Source: UBA1562 sp041653955
GTDB lineage: Bacteria > Omnitrophota > Gorgyraeia > Gygaellales > Profunditerraquicolaceae
Length of the DNA stretch: 64,000 bases
Reading direction: 5' to 3'
Assembly (NCBI GenBank): GCA_041653955.1
Contig: JBAZEH010000004.1
Coordinates: 1 to 64,000, forward strand
This document shows, piece after piece, positions 42,602 to 51,629 of the stretch; the stretch's first letter is position 1, and the number at the start of each line of letters is the position of its first letter. The position numbers were made by a program, and so were the translations under genes. The notes under the pieces were generated by a model. It did not search any database and had not been told where the DNA came from. It worked only from the letters and a program-made list of their open reading frames with translations.

Positions 42602-43063
42602 ATGAATATAAAAGAGATAAAAGAACTGATAAACATCATGAACGAAAACGGGCTGATGGAGCTGGAAATAGAAAAGGACGGTATGCGCGTCAGGCTGAAA
42701 AAAGCGGGCCAGGAACAGGAGGCTTCCGCGGGCCAGACCATAGTCATAGAAAAGTCCGGCATTCCGTCGGTTAATACAGCGGCGGAAGCACAAAGAGGCG
42801 CGGAAAAAGCGCCTCTGGCCAATGCAGCAGAGATAAAGTCCCCCATGGTAGGGACATTTTATCGCGCCCCTTCTCCGGAATCTCCTCCATACGTAGAGGT
42901 AGGCCAGGTAATAGAGCCGGGCCAGGTTATTTGTATCTTAGAAGCAATGAAATTAATGAATGAGATAAAATCCGAGATAAAAGGGAAGATATTGGAGGTC
43001 CTTGTAGACAATACCGAGCCCGTAGAGTTCGGGCAGCCGATCTTCCTGGTAGAGCCTCTTTAA
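42602..43063 (+). CDS. accB: Biotin carboxyl carrier protein of acetyl-CoA carboxylase
   Basis: 153 residues. An N-terminal helical part (MNIKEIKELINIMNENGLMELEIEK) is followed by an Ala/Glu-rich linker and a biotinyl domain with VICILEAMKLMNEI, whose Lys is the biotin site. It works with accC in fatty acid synthesis. accA and accD are elsewhere. Confidence 0.97.
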   Translation: MNIKEIKELINIMNENGLMELEIEKDGMRVRLKKAGQEQEASAGQTIVIEKSGIPSVNTAAEAQRGAEKAPLANAAEIKSPMVGTFYRAPSPESPPYVEVGQVIEPGQVICILEAMKLMNEIKSEIKGKILEVLVDNTEPVEFGQPIFLVEPL

Positions 43064-43089
43064 ACCCGGATAAATAATTTACTGGAATA

Positions 43090-44436
43090 ATGTTCTCAAA
43101 AGTCCTTATTGCCAACCGGGGCGAAATAGCCCTGAGAATCATACGAGCCTGCAGGGAACTGGGTATCGGTACGGTAGCCATATATTCCGAGGCAGACAAG
43201 AGCTCTCTTCACACCCGCTTTGCCGATGAAGCGATCTGCATAGGCAAGGCCCCCAGCAGCAACAGCTATCTTAATATACCCGCTATTATAAGCGCCGCAG
43301 AAATAACCGACGTGGACGCGATACACCCCGGATACGGTTTTCTCGCGGAAAACCCGCACTTCGCCGATATATGTGAATCATGCCAGATAACTTTCATCGG
43401 GCCCACTCCGGATAATATCAGGCTTATGGGCGATAAGATGGCAGCCCGCGTTAATATGCAAAAAACAGGGCTCCCGGTAGTCCCCGGCAGCATATCAGCG
43501 ATCAAGAATAAAGAAGAGGCCCTCAAGACTTCCAGGAAGATAGGGTATCCCGTGATAATAAAAGCGGCGGCGGGAGGCGGAGGCAAAGGGATGAGGATAG
43601 CCCATAACGATATAAGCCTTATCAGCAACCTGATGACCGCGCAGGCTGAAGCCGAGGCTAACTTCGGCAACTCAAGCGTTTATATAGAAAAATACGTTGA
43701 GAAACCGCGCCATATAGAGATACAGATACTGGCGGATAAATACGGCCACGTAATACACCTTGGAGAGAGGGATTGCAGTATCCAAAGGAGGCACCAGAAG
43801 CTGTTAGAGGAATCTCCTTCCCCCGCGGTAGATCCAAAGATGCGCAAGCGCCTCGGAGAACTCGCGGTAAAAGGCGCTAAGGCAATAAATTATGTAGGTG
43901 CCGGCACCATAGAGTTCCTGCTGGATTCAAAAGATAATTTTTATTTCATGGAGATGAACACCAGGATACAGGTAGAACATCCGGTCACAGAGATGGTAAC
44001 GGGGATAGACCTGATAAAGGAGCAGATCAGGGTAGCGGCAGGCGAAAAGCTGCGCTATCACCAGGAAGATATAAAGTTCAGGGGCGCCGCGATAGAGTGC
44101 CGCATCAACGCCGAAGATTACGAAAATAATTTCATGCCTTCGCCGGGAAAAATAGAGAACCTTAATCTTCCGGGAGGCGCGGGAGTGCGCGTGGATACCC
44201 ATATATACGCCGGTTACGAGGTCCCGACATTTTATGATTCCCTGCTGGCTAAACTGATAACTTACGGCAACACAAGGGCTGAAGCGCTGGCGACAATGCA
44301 CAGGGCCCTGCTTGAATTCCACATATCCCCGATAAAGACAACAGTGCCTTTTCACATTAAACTCCTTGAGAACCCCCTGTTCATAAAGGGCGAGATATCA
44401 ACCCATTTTGTCCAGGAAATGCTATCGGAGGAATAA
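43090..44436 (+). CDS. accC: Biotin carboxylase, acetyl-CoA carboxylase subunit
   Basis: 448 residues. MFSKVLIANRGEIALRIIRAC, DAIHPGYGFLAENPHFA, the ATP-grasp loop AAAGGGGKGMR, and MEMNTRIQVEHPVTEMVTGID are diagnostic. It carboxylates biotin on AccB using ATP and bicarbonate. It shares one base with the asp23 gene. Confidence 0.97.
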   Translation: MFSKVLIANRGEIALRIIRACRELGIGTVAIYSEADKSSLHTRFADEAICIGKAPSSNSYLNIPAIISAAEITDVDAIHPGYGFLAENPHFADICESCQITFIGPTPDNIRLMGDKMAARVNMQKTGLPVVPGSISAIKNKEEALKTSRKIGYPVIIKAAAGGGGKGMRIAHNDISLISNLMTAQAEAEANFGNSSVYIEKYVEKPRHIEIQILADKYGHVIHLGERDCSIQRRHQKLLEESPSPAVDPKMRKRLGELAVKGAKAINYVGAGTIEFLLDSKDNFYFMEMNTRIQVEHPVTEMVTGIDLIKEQIRVAAGEKLRYHQEDIKFRGAAIECRINAEDYENNFMPSPGKIENLNLPGGAGVRVDTHIYAGYEVPTFYDSLLAKLITYGNTRAEALATMHRALLEFHISPIKTTVPFHIKLLENPLFIKGEISTHFVQEMLSEE

Positions 44437-44789
44437 TGCGTAACGAAGAAAACCAGACAGACCTGGGGAATATCAAGATACACAAGAACGTAATTGCCTC
44501 CATAGCGTCAATAGCGGCAACGGAAATAGAAGGGGTAAAACGCATAGGCGGCGGGTTAAAGAGCGGGCTCCTTGAGCTTATCGGCAAAAAGGCGCTGATG
44601 GCTATCAAGGTAGAAATAGACAAGAATGACGAGATAAAGCTTGAAGTGCCGCTGGTAATAAAATACGGCTTCAATATCCCTGATATATCAAACAGGGTCC
44701 AGGAAAATATCCGTAACGCCCTGGAGAAGATGACAAACCTGTCCATAAAATATATAAATATAAACGTCCAGAGCATAGAGAGGGGGTAA
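44436..44789 (+). CDS. Asp23/Gls24 family envelope stress response protein
   Basis: 117 residues. GNIKIHKNVIASIASIAATEIEGVKRIGGG and the C-terminal segment INVQSI are typical of the Asp23 family, abundant in Gram-positive bacteria and often placed next to accBC. Here it stands between accC and an AmaP-type membrane anchor. Confidence 0.88.
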   Translation: MRNEENQTDLGNIKIHKNVIASIASIAATEIEGVKRIGGGLKSGLLELIGKKALMAIKVEIDKNDEIKLEVPLVIKYGFNIPDISNRVQENIRNALEKMTNLSIKYININVQSIERG

Positions 44790-44792
44790 TAG

Positions 44793-45398
44793 ATGCGCAT
44801 ATTCACGGTCTTGGGTATATTCTTTTACGCTGCGGTCCTCACCATTATAGGGATGGCATTAATAGTGTTTTCCTTTAATATACTGCAACCGCAGGATATA
44901 AGCAGCATCCTGGTATATGCGCAATACAGCCTCAATTCAAGGATCATTATCGGGCTTTCCGGATTCCTGCTGATAGTGATAAGTTTTTCTTTCGCGCAGC
45001 TGATATTGGGGCGTTTTCAGCGCGAGAGGACTATCGCTTTCACGACAGCTTCCGGAGAAGTTACCATAGCCTTATCCGCGGTTGAAGACCTTATAAAACG
45101 TATCGCCGTCCTTATCCCCGAAATAAAAGAATTAAGGCCGGATGTGATCGCCTCTAAAAAAGGTATCATCGTGGATATCAGGGTAGTATTAAGGTCAGAG
45201 GCGAATATCCCTGAACTTACGGCGAGGCTGCAGGATATAACCAGGTCCAAAATACAGGAGATACTTGGGCTTGAGGAACAAATAGTGATCAAGATACACG
45301 TAGTAAAGATAATCTCAACGCATGAAGCTGACAGAAGGAAGAAGGACCAGGCGAAGGAAGAACCGGCCATACCTTTTGGAGGGTACGGCAGGGCGTAA
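44793..45398 (+). CDS. amaP: AmaP-like alkaline-shock membrane anchor protein
   Basis: 201 residues with two membrane segments (about 5-27 and 50-70), then a soluble Asp23-like domain (FTTASGEVTIALSAVEDLIKRIAVLIPEI). In Staphylococcus AmaP tethers Asp23 to the membrane; a similar pairing is likely here. The C-terminus is charged and ends in Gly/Arg. Confidence 0.82.
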   Translation: MRIFTVLGIFFYAAVLTIIGMALIVFSFNILQPQDISSILVYAQYSLNSRIIIGLSGFLLIVISFSFAQLILGRFQRERTIAFTTASGEVTIALSAVEDLIKRIAVLIPEIKELRPDVIASKKGIIVDIRVVLRSEANIPELTARLQDITRSKIQEILGLEEQIVIKIHVVKIISTHEADRRKKDQAKEEPAIPFGGYGRA

Positions 45399-45428
45399 TT
45401 TACATAATAATAAGATCAGGAGGATTTT

Positions 45429-46460
45429 ATGGCAAAGATCGGCATTTTAACCGGAGGAGGGGATTGCCCGGGTTTAAATCCGGTAATAAGGGCGGTTGTC
45501 AGGAAGAGCTGTAATGAGGGTTTTGAAGTTGTCGGGATCAGGAACGGCTGGAAAGGGCTCATAGAAAACAACATTATCCCGCTGGGCCTTGAGAATATAT
45601 CCGGGATACTCCCCAAAGGAGGGACTATCCTGGGCACGAGCCGCACAAATCCCTACAAAAAAGAGGGTGACCTGCAAAAACTAAAAGACAACTATAAGAA
45701 ACTGGGATTGACAGCCCTTATAGCGGTAGGAGGAGAAGATACTTTAGGGGTAGCCTCCAAGCTTATTAAAGATAATATAGCTAAGGTTGTCGGGGTCCCC
45801 AAGACCATAGACAATGACCTTTCAGCTACCGATTATACATTCGGTTTTGACACGGCGCTTAATACGGCAATGGAGTGCATTGACAGGCTTCATACTACAG
45901 CCGAAAGCCATCATAGGGTCATAGTTGTGGAAGTCATGGGCAGGCACGCGGGCTGGATAGCGATAGAATCGGGTATCGCCGGAGGGGCGGATGTGATCCT
46001 CATACCGGAGCTTCCCATAGATATAGAAGAGACCTGTGAACTCCTTAAAAAAAGGCATGGGCGCGGGAAGCTTTTTAGCATAGTAGTTGTAGCTGAAGGC
46101 GCTAAGTTCAAAGAGGGCGGGATGGTCCTGCAGGAAGAGAAACTGGATGCCTTCGGCCATGTGCGCCTGGGAGGCATAGGGGATGCCCTCGCGCAGGAAA
46201 TAGAGAAGAGGACGGGTTTTGAGACAAGGGTCAGCGTACTCGGGCATATTCAAAGAGGAGGCAGCCCGACCGCGTTTGACAGGATACTGGGCACCAGGTT
46301 CGGCGTAAAAGCAGTTGAACTGGTGAAGGCCGAAAAATTCGGCAGGATGGTGGCGCTCGCAGGCAACAAGATAATAGATGTGCCTCTTGAAGAAGCGGTC
46401 AACGTATTGAAGACCGTGGATATGGAGCTTTACGAGATCGCCAAAGTATTCTTTGGATAA
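45429..46460 (+). CDS. pfkA: 6-phosphofructokinase, probably pyrophosphate-dependent
   Basis: 343 residues. LTGGGDCPGLNPVIRA opens the protein. The phosphoryl-donor site reads GGEDT (101-105) instead of the GGDGS of ATP enzymes, and the next motif is PKTIDND (124-130) with Lys where ATP enzymes have Gly. Asp and Lys at these two positions are known marks of PPi use. MGRHAGWIA and LGHIQRGGSPTAFDR are conserved. It may catalyse the reversible glycolytic step with PPi. Confidence 0.9.
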   Translation: MAKIGILTGGGDCPGLNPVIRAVVRKSCNEGFEVVGIRNGWKGLIENNIIPLGLENISGILPKGGTILGTSRTNPYKKEGDLQKLKDNYKKLGLTALIAVGGEDTLGVASKLIKDNIAKVVGVPKTIDNDLSATDYTFGFDTALNTAMECIDRLHTTAESHHRVIVVEVMGRHAGWIAIESGIAGGADVILIPELPIDIEETCELLKKRHGRGKLFSIVVVAEGAKFKEGGMVLQEEKLDAFGHVRLGGIGDALAQEIEKRTGFETRVSVLGHIQRGGSPTAFDRILGTRFGVKAVELVKAEKFGRMVALAGNKIIDVPLEEAVNVLKTVDMELYEIAKVFFG

Positions 46461-46472
46461 GAGAGGAATACG

Positions 46473-47042
46473 ATGAGAGACAAAATAAAAGACGTGTTAC
46501 TTGAAAGCATCCAGGTCAAAGAAGAGTTATTACACACGAGCGTAGGGAAGATCAAGGAGATATCCGATCTCCTGATAGAGGCCCTTAAGAAGGGCGGCAA
46601 AGTGATATTGTTCGGCAACGGCGGCTCTGCCAGCGACAGCCAGCATATAGCCGCGGAATTGGTAGGCAGGTTTAAGAAGGACAGGAACGGGCTTCCGGCT
46701 ATAGCCCTTACCACGAACACCTCTATCCTGACGGCTATCGCCAATGATTACGGGTATGAGATAGTATTTTCAAAACAGGTGGAGGCCCTCGGAGGAAAAA
46801 ACGATATCGCTATAGGCATATCTACCAGCGGTAAGGCGAAGAACGTGGCCAATGGGATCAGGCAAGCGAAAAAAATGGGCATGAAGACCGTGGCTTTGAC
46901 CGGAGCTGACGGAGGAGAGCTGGTAAAATTAGCCGACGTTTCACTGATCGTTCCTTCATCGGTAACAGCGCGCATACAGGAATCGCATATCACCATAGGG
47001 CATATTATATGCGAATTGGCGGAAGAAGCCCTCTGCGAATAA
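46473..47042 (+). CDS. gmhA: Phosphoheptose isomerase (SIS domain)
   Basis: 189 residues. GKVILFGNGGSASDSQHIAAELVGRF and IGISTSGKAKNV are typical of GmhA; the paralogue DiaA is similar, but the next gene is a heptose-phosphate adenylyltransferase, which favours GmhA. It converts sedoheptulose 7-phosphate to heptose 7-phosphate for LPS core synthesis. Confidence 0.9.
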   Translation: MRDKIKDVLLESIQVKEELLHTSVGKIKEISDLLIEALKKGGKVILFGNGGSASDSQHIAAELVGRFKKDRNGLPAIALTTNTSILTAIANDYGYEIVFSKQVEALGGKNDIAIGISTSGKAKNVANGIRQAKKMGMKTVALTGADGGELVKLADVSLIVPSSVTARIQESHITIGHIICELAEEALCE

Positions 47043-47057
47043 AACCCCGGCGTAAAA

Positions 47058-47552
47058 ATGCAGACTTCGCGTTTATTTGAAAATAAGGTCCGCTCATTAA
47101 GCGGGCTTAAGAATACTATTGCGCGCTTGAAAGCGGGCGGCAAAAGAATAGTATTTACCAACGGCTGCTTTGATATCCTTCATTACGGCCACATACAATA
47201 CCTTCAGGAGGCCGCTAAAAAAGGGGATATCCTTATAGTGGCAGTAAACAGCGATTCCTCCGTAAGGAGGATCAAAGGCAAAAAAAGGCCCATAATAAAA
47301 GAGGCGGAGAGGTTAAGGACGGTAGCGGCGCTTGAAAGCGTGGATTACGCAGTCCTTTTTAAAGAAGATACGCCGCTTAAACTTATAAAATCACTGAAGC
47401 CGGACGTGCTTGTCAAAGGCGCTGACTGGAAGAAGGGCGATATCGTCGGAGGAGATATAGTCACGGCCTGCGGCGGGCGCGTATCTACCATAAAGGTCAC
47501 TAAAGGGCGCTCTACGTCTAACCTTATCAAAAAAATTGCCAAACGCTTCTGA
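47058..47552 (+). CDS. rfaE2: D-glycero-beta-D-manno-heptose 1-phosphate adenylyltransferase
   Basis: 164 residues, corresponding to the C-terminal domain of bifunctional HldE. The nucleotidyltransferase motif FTNGCFDILHYGHIQYLQEA, the later LVKGADWKKGDIVGGDIV and GRSTSNLIKKI are characteristic. The kinase domain (RfaE1) is not present here. Follows gmhA by 16 bases and overlaps thiD2. Confidence 0.93.
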   Translation: MQTSRLFENKVRSLSGLKNTIARLKAGGKRIVFTNGCFDILHYGHIQYLQEAAKKGDILIVAVNSDSSVRRIKGKKRPIIKEAERLRTVAALESVDYAVLFKEDTPLKLIKSLKPDVLVKGADWKKGDIVGGDIVTACGGRVSTIKVTKGRSTSNLIKKIAKRF

Positions 47553-47985
47553 TATCAGGGCAGTATACAGGATCATTGACGCCAATATAAACCGCGCTAA
47601 AGAGGGGCTTCGCGTATGCGAAGAGATAGCGAGGTTCATCCTGGAAAACCGCAAGCTTACTGCCGGTTTTAAAAGTATGCGGCACGCGGTGACCGCCATA
47701 TTAAAACGCCTTCCCGCGGGCGTAAGGGGTTTTGTGGATAGGGATAGTGCCGGAGACATAGGCAGGAAAATATACGCCGATGAGCTGCGAAGAAAGGATT
47801 GGCAGGATATATTCTACGCCAATATGCAGCGCGCCAAAGAATCTATCAGGGTGCTTGAGGAATTCGTTAAACTCAGCGATAAAACCGCAGCCCTCAAATT
47901 CAAAAAAATAAGATATGATCTTTATGGACTGGAAAAGGATTCCGTAAAGCTGGTTTCATCATGCCGCGGGCCCAAAAGAAAATGA
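47536..47985 (+). CDS. thiD2: ThiD2-like hydroxymethylpyrimidine phosphate kinase
   Basis: 149 residues from a TTG start overlapping rfaE2 by 17 bases. IDANINRAKEGLRVCEEIARFIL and ANMQRAKESIRVLEEFVKL are the paired segments typical of ThiD2, a small monofunctional HMP-phosphate kinase usually fused to ThiE; here it stands alone. It precedes thiC, which makes HMP-phosphate, and overlaps it by ATGA, supporting the assignment. Confidence 0.82.
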   Translation: MPNASDIRAVYRIIDANINRAKEGLRVCEEIARFILENRKLTAGFKSMRHAVTAILKRLPAGVRGFVDRDSAGDIGRKIYADELRRKDWQDIFYANMQRAKESIRVLEEFVKLSDKTAALKFKKIRYDLYGLEKDSVKLVSSCRGPKRK

Positions 47986-49250
47986 CCCAATTAGAATATG
48001 CCTCAAAGAATATCATAACACCCCTGATGAAAAGGGCCGCCCTTATTGAAGGCAAAGACCCGCGCGCGATATTAAGGCTGATAAAAGAAGGCAGGGCGGT
48101 GATCCTCAATAACCTTAAACGCAGGATAGCTAAGCCATGCGCCGTAGGTTATGGGCTCCGCACCAAGATAAACGCCAACATAGGGACCTCAACCGATAAA
48201 TCTTCCATTGATTACGAGTTAAAGAAAGCCGCTGTCGCCGTAAAATACGGGGCGGACACTATAATGGATTTAAGCGTAGGAGGCGGCCTGAGGAAGGTGA
48301 GGAGGGCGATATTAAAGGCATCCCCCGTGCCTGTAGGGACAGTCCCGATATATGAAATAGCCGTAAACGCGAAAAAAAATAACCGGGACCTGCTGGATTT
48401 CACTTTTGAGGATATTCTCGGCACCCTGCAATCCCAGGCTGAAGACGGCGTTGATTTCTTTACCATTCACGCGGGAGTCACAATAAATACCCTGCGGGCC
48501 CTGAAAGAAAGAAAACGCCTGATGGGGATAGTTTCCAGGGGAGGGGCGATGCTCTCCGCCTGGATAAAGCGCCATAAAAAAGAAAACCCCTTTTACGAAC
48601 ATTTTGACAGGATACTTGATATAGCGGCTGCTTATGATGTGACGCTTAGCCTGGGGGATGGATTAAGGCCCGGCTCAATAGTTGACGCGACTGATAAGGC
48701 GCAAATAGCGGAACTCAAGGCCCTCGGCAGCCTGGCAAGGCGCGCCCGCCAGAGAGGCGTGCAGGTAATGATAGAAGGCCCGGGGCATGTGCCGTTGGAC
48801 CAGATAAAAAGGAATATGGAGCTTGAAAAGGATATTTGCGGCGGCGCCCCATTTTATGTCCTGGGCCCCCTGGTTACCGATATAGCCGCCGGATACGACC
48901 ATATAAGCAGCGCTATCGGAGGCGCTATAGCCGCGGCAGCGGGAGCCGACTTCTTATGCTATGTAACGCCTTCGGAACACCTTCGCCACCCTTCTATAGA
49001 AGACGTGCGCGAAGGGGTCATAGCCCACAGGATAGCGGCGCACGCGGCCGATATCGCGAAAGGGTCAAAACAGGCGATAGGATGGGACAGGGAGATGTCA
49101 GCCGCCCGCAAGAAACGCGACTGGAAAAAACAGATCTCGCTTTCCATAGACCCGCAGAAAGCAGAAATTTACAGAAGTTCGTCAAAACCGCACATATCAA
49201 ACGTATGCACCATGTGCGGAGATTACTGCTCTATTAAATTAACGGAATGA
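47982..49250 (+). CDS. thiC: Phosphomethylpyrimidine synthase
   Basis: 422 residues. It is a radical SAM enzyme that rearranges aminoimidazole ribotide to HMP-phosphate. NANIGTSTDKSSIDYEL, SVGGGLRKVRRAIL, MIEGPGHVPLDQI and GPLVTDIAAGYDHI are standard. The C-terminal cluster site is CTMCGDYC, a Cx2Cx3C spacing like that of Clostridium-type short ThiC rather than Cx2Cx4C. The ATG at 47982 (overlapping the previous stop) gives MTQLEYASKNIITP and is preferred over 47961. Confidence 0.96.
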   Translation: MTQLEYASKNIITPLMKRAALIEGKDPRAILRLIKEGRAVILNNLKRRIAKPCAVGYGLRTKINANIGTSTDKSSIDYELKKAAVAVKYGADTIMDLSVGGGLRKVRRAILKASPVPVGTVPIYEIAVNAKKNNRDLLDFTFEDILGTLQSQAEDGVDFFTIHAGVTINTLRALKERKRLMGIVSRGGAMLSAWIKRHKKENPFYEHFDRILDIAAAYDVTLSLGDGLRPGSIVDATDKAQIAELKALGSLARRARQRGVQVMIEGPGHVPLDQIKRNMELEKDICGGAPFYVLGPLVTDIAAGYDHISSAIGGAIAAAAGADFLCYVTPSEHLRHPSIEDVREGVIAHRIAAHAADIAKGSKQAIGWDREMSAARKKRDWKKQISLSIDPQKAEIYRSSSKPHISNVCTMCGDYCSIKLTE

Positions 49251-49255
49251 CATAT

Positions 49256-49326
49256 GCGGGTGTAATTCAGTGGTAGAATGACAGCTTCCCAAGCTGTATA
49301 TGGCGGTTCGATTCCGCTCACCCGCT
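49256..49326 (+). tRNA. tRNA-Gly(CCC)
   Basis: A 71-base cloverleaf. The acceptor GCGGGTG (49256-49262) pairs with CACCCGC (49319-49325). The anticodon stem is ACAGC/GCTGT with loop TTCCCAA, anticodon CCC. The T arm has the GGTTCGATTCC sequence. CCA is not encoded. It starts 6 bases after thiC. Confidence 0.95.
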
Positions 49327-49365
49327 TAAAATTGATTATAAGGTAAGCGCGGTATCATATATCTT

Positions 49366-50031
49366 ATGTTTAATCTAAAACCCTCATCATATCTTATCGC
49401 TATCGCCTCGCTGTTATTGCTCTCTGGCTGCGCCACATCCCCAGGCGCCGTATCGTCCCGTCCGCAGTTCAATATTCCGGGTATTTACCATACCGTAGAA
49501 AAAGGGCAGACCCTATGGAGAATATCCAAGACCTATAACGTAGACTTAGACGAGGTGGTGCGCATCAACCGCATACCCGATGCCGCGAACATAGAGCAGG
49601 GGCAGCTTATATTCATACCTTACGCTAAAAAGAAAACAGAAACTTTTAAATATTCCGCGGGAGAAGAATTTGAGTGGCCGCTAAGAGGCAGGGTAATAGC
49701 CGGCTTCGGACAGACCCATGACGATATGATCAATAAGGGGATAAATATAGAGCGCACGAGAAGCGAAGATGTGCTTGCTTCGCGCGGCGGCAAGGTAGTA
49801 TTTTATGACCCCGCATTTGAGAGGTTCGGAAAAACACTGATCATTGACCACGGTGATGGCTTTTCTACCGTCTACGCGGGGGTCTTTGACCTGTTCGTAA
49901 AAACCGGGGATTACGTAAAGAAGGGGGCGCTAATAGCGAAACTCGGGCCATCCCACAGGAAGGAACCATACCTGCACTTTGAGGTAAGGAAATCTCATAT
50001 ACCCCAGAACCCTAATTTTTATTTACCGTGA
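49366..50031 (+). CDS. NlpD-like lipoprotein with LysM and degenerate M23 (LytM) domain
   Basis: 221 residues. A lipoprotein signal with LLLLSGC (Cys22), a LysM domain at about 40-86 (HTVEKGQTLWRISKTYNV), and a peptidase M23 domain from about 105. The catalytic HxGxD motif is replaced by NKGINIE, though LHFEVR remains, so it is probably inactive as a peptidase, like NlpD/EnvC activators of amidases. It overlaps the following ATPase gene by GTGA. Lack of a ribosome binding site hints at a short-leader message. Confidence 0.9.
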   Translation: MFNLKPSSYLIAIASLLLLSGCATSPGAVSSRPQFNIPGIYHTVEKGQTLWRISKTYNVDLDEVVRINRIPDAANIEQGQLIFIPYAKKKTETFKYSAGEEFEWPLRGRVIAGFGQTHDDMINKGINIERTRSEDVLASRGGKVVFYDPAFERFGKTLIIDHGDGFSTVYAGVFDLFVKTGDYVKKGALIAKLGPSHRKEPYLHFEVRKSHIPQNPNFYLP

Positions 50032-51629
50032 AAAGAGAAATATTATTCGGACGCAAAGATTACCTGGATATCCTGGATAAGCGCATAAGCGACTTAAGGG
50101 AGGGGTACCGCCAGAACCTCGCCATCATAGGGGATGAGTTCATAGGCAAAACCTCCATACTGTTCAATTTCCTGGACAATTTTTACGATAACCGCCTGGT
50201 AATAACCTATATTGAGATAAGGCCGGAATCGCTTTCATCTTTTTCAAAGAGGTTTATCGGGGTCCTGCTCTATAACTTCCTCCTGAACAGCGGCGTCCCC
50301 CTGCAGGAAAATATTGATTACCTTATAGCCAAGTCCGAAAAATATATACCTAAGACAGTAGAAAAAATAAAATATATCCTTTCGGCCCTGGAAAGAAGGA
50401 AGAAAAACAATATTTTCTCCGAACTCCTTTCCCTGTTTGAGGCGATCAACCAGGAAACGGGAAAATCCTGCGTGGCGATATTTGACGAGTTCCACAACTT
50501 TGAGAATATGGGGGTAAAAGACCTTTATCCGGAATGGTCAAAACTTCTTATTACGCAGAAGAATACGATGTATATAATCGCCAGCTCCAGGAAGATAAAG
50601 GCGAAGTCCATACTTTCAAAGAACCTTTCCCTGCTTTTCGGGAACTTTGAGATAATAATGGTTGAACCCTTTGATATAAATACGAGCGAAGAGTATCTCA
50701 ACAGCCGGCTCGCGGGCACCGGACTTAGCGCGGAATTTAAGAAGTTCATCATAAATTTTTCCGGCGGGGTGCCGTTCTATCTGGATATGTTCTCCAAGGA
50801 ACTGCTTAAGGTAAACCCGTCAGGGCTGGTGGATATGCTTGAAGAGCTCCTCTTTATGCCCACGGGCATATTGAACCAGAAGTTCTCCGCGTACCTGAAA
50901 CGCTTCCTTGATATACCTTACAGCCAGGATTATATCTCCATACTTTACCTGATATCTGAAGGGCATAACCGGCTTAAGGATATCGGGCATATCCTGCGCA
51001 AGCAGCGCAAGGAGCTGCTGGCGAGGGCAAACTATCTGGCGGAGATGGACGCGATAAGCCGTAACGGAGATTTCCTGAACATAAATGACCGCGTATTCTC
51101 TTTTTGGATAAGGTTTGTATACCAAGAGAAACTGCAATCCCTTACCTTTGATTCAAGGAATCAGAAGGTCGCCTTCAGGGATAAAATAGAAAATATGATA
51201 CAGGAGTTCCTCTCAAGCGACAGCAAGAGCCCCGTAGAGAGGACCGTAGAGTTAATGCACCTGTTTGGGGATGACACGATACATATGGAAAAGAAACGCG
51301 TCAGGCTGACGCATTTCAGGGAAATAAAGGCAATGGAATTCCATAACCGCTGCTTAAGGGACGGGGTGATCGGGCGCTCGCATGATGACCTTTGGATAAT
51401 CGCCTTTAAGCGCGGGGCCCTGACCGAAGAAGATATCATAGAGTTTTCAAGGGAATGCAAGAAGTACCGCCAGAAAACGCAGAAGAAGATAATAGTCACC
51501 CTTGAAGATATAGACAGCAATACCCGCCTAAGGGCGCTTGAAGAGAAGATATTGGCCTGGGACATGAATAAACTGAACCAGCTTTTTGACCTTTTCTCCA
51601 AACCCAGGATAATAACCTGTAAACAATGA
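50028..51629 (+). CDS. STAND-type AAA ATPase with unknown C-terminal domain
   Basis: 533 residues from a GTG start. Walker A GDEFIGKT (35-42) and Walker B CVAIFDEFHNF near residue 150 are followed by a sensor-like IIASSRK and a GGVPFYLDMFS segment typical of archaeal-type ATPases. The last 150 residues include DLWIIAFKRGALTEEDIIEF, which resembles a nuclease-like fold of PD-(D/E)xK proteins with incomplete catalytic residues. The partner is unknown; it is translationally coupled to the NlpD-like gene. Confidence 0.78.
   Translation: MKREILFGRKDYLDILDKRISDLREGYRQNLAIIGDEFIGKTSILFNFLDNFYDNRLVITYIEIRPESLSSFSKRFIGVLLYNFLLNSGVPLQENIDYLIAKSEKYIPKTVEKIKYILSALERRKKNNIFSELLSLFEAINQETGKSCVAIFDEFHNFENMGVKDLYPEWSKLLITQKNTMYIIASSRKIKAKSILSKNLSLLFGNFEIIMVEPFDINTSEEYLNSRLAGTGLSAEFKKFIINFSGGVPFYLDMFSKELLKVNPSGLVDMLEELLFMPTGILNQKFSAYLKRFLDIPYSQDYISILYLISEGHNRLKDIGHILRKQRKELLARANYLAEMDAISRNGDFLNINDRVFSFWIRFVYQEKLQSLTFDSRNQKVAFRDKIENMIQEFLSSDSKSPVERTVELMHLFGDDTIHMEKKRVRLTHFREIKAMEFHNRCLRDGVIGRSHDDLWIIAFKRGALTEEDIIEFSRECKKYRQKTQKKIIVTLEDIDSNTRLRALEEKILAWDMNKLNQLFDLFSKPRIITCKQ

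Noticed and set aside
49332..49363. Promoter in front of the NlpD-like gene
   Set aside because: TTGATT is present but the -10 candidates (TCATAT, TATATC) are weak or badly spaced, so I did not list it as a feature.
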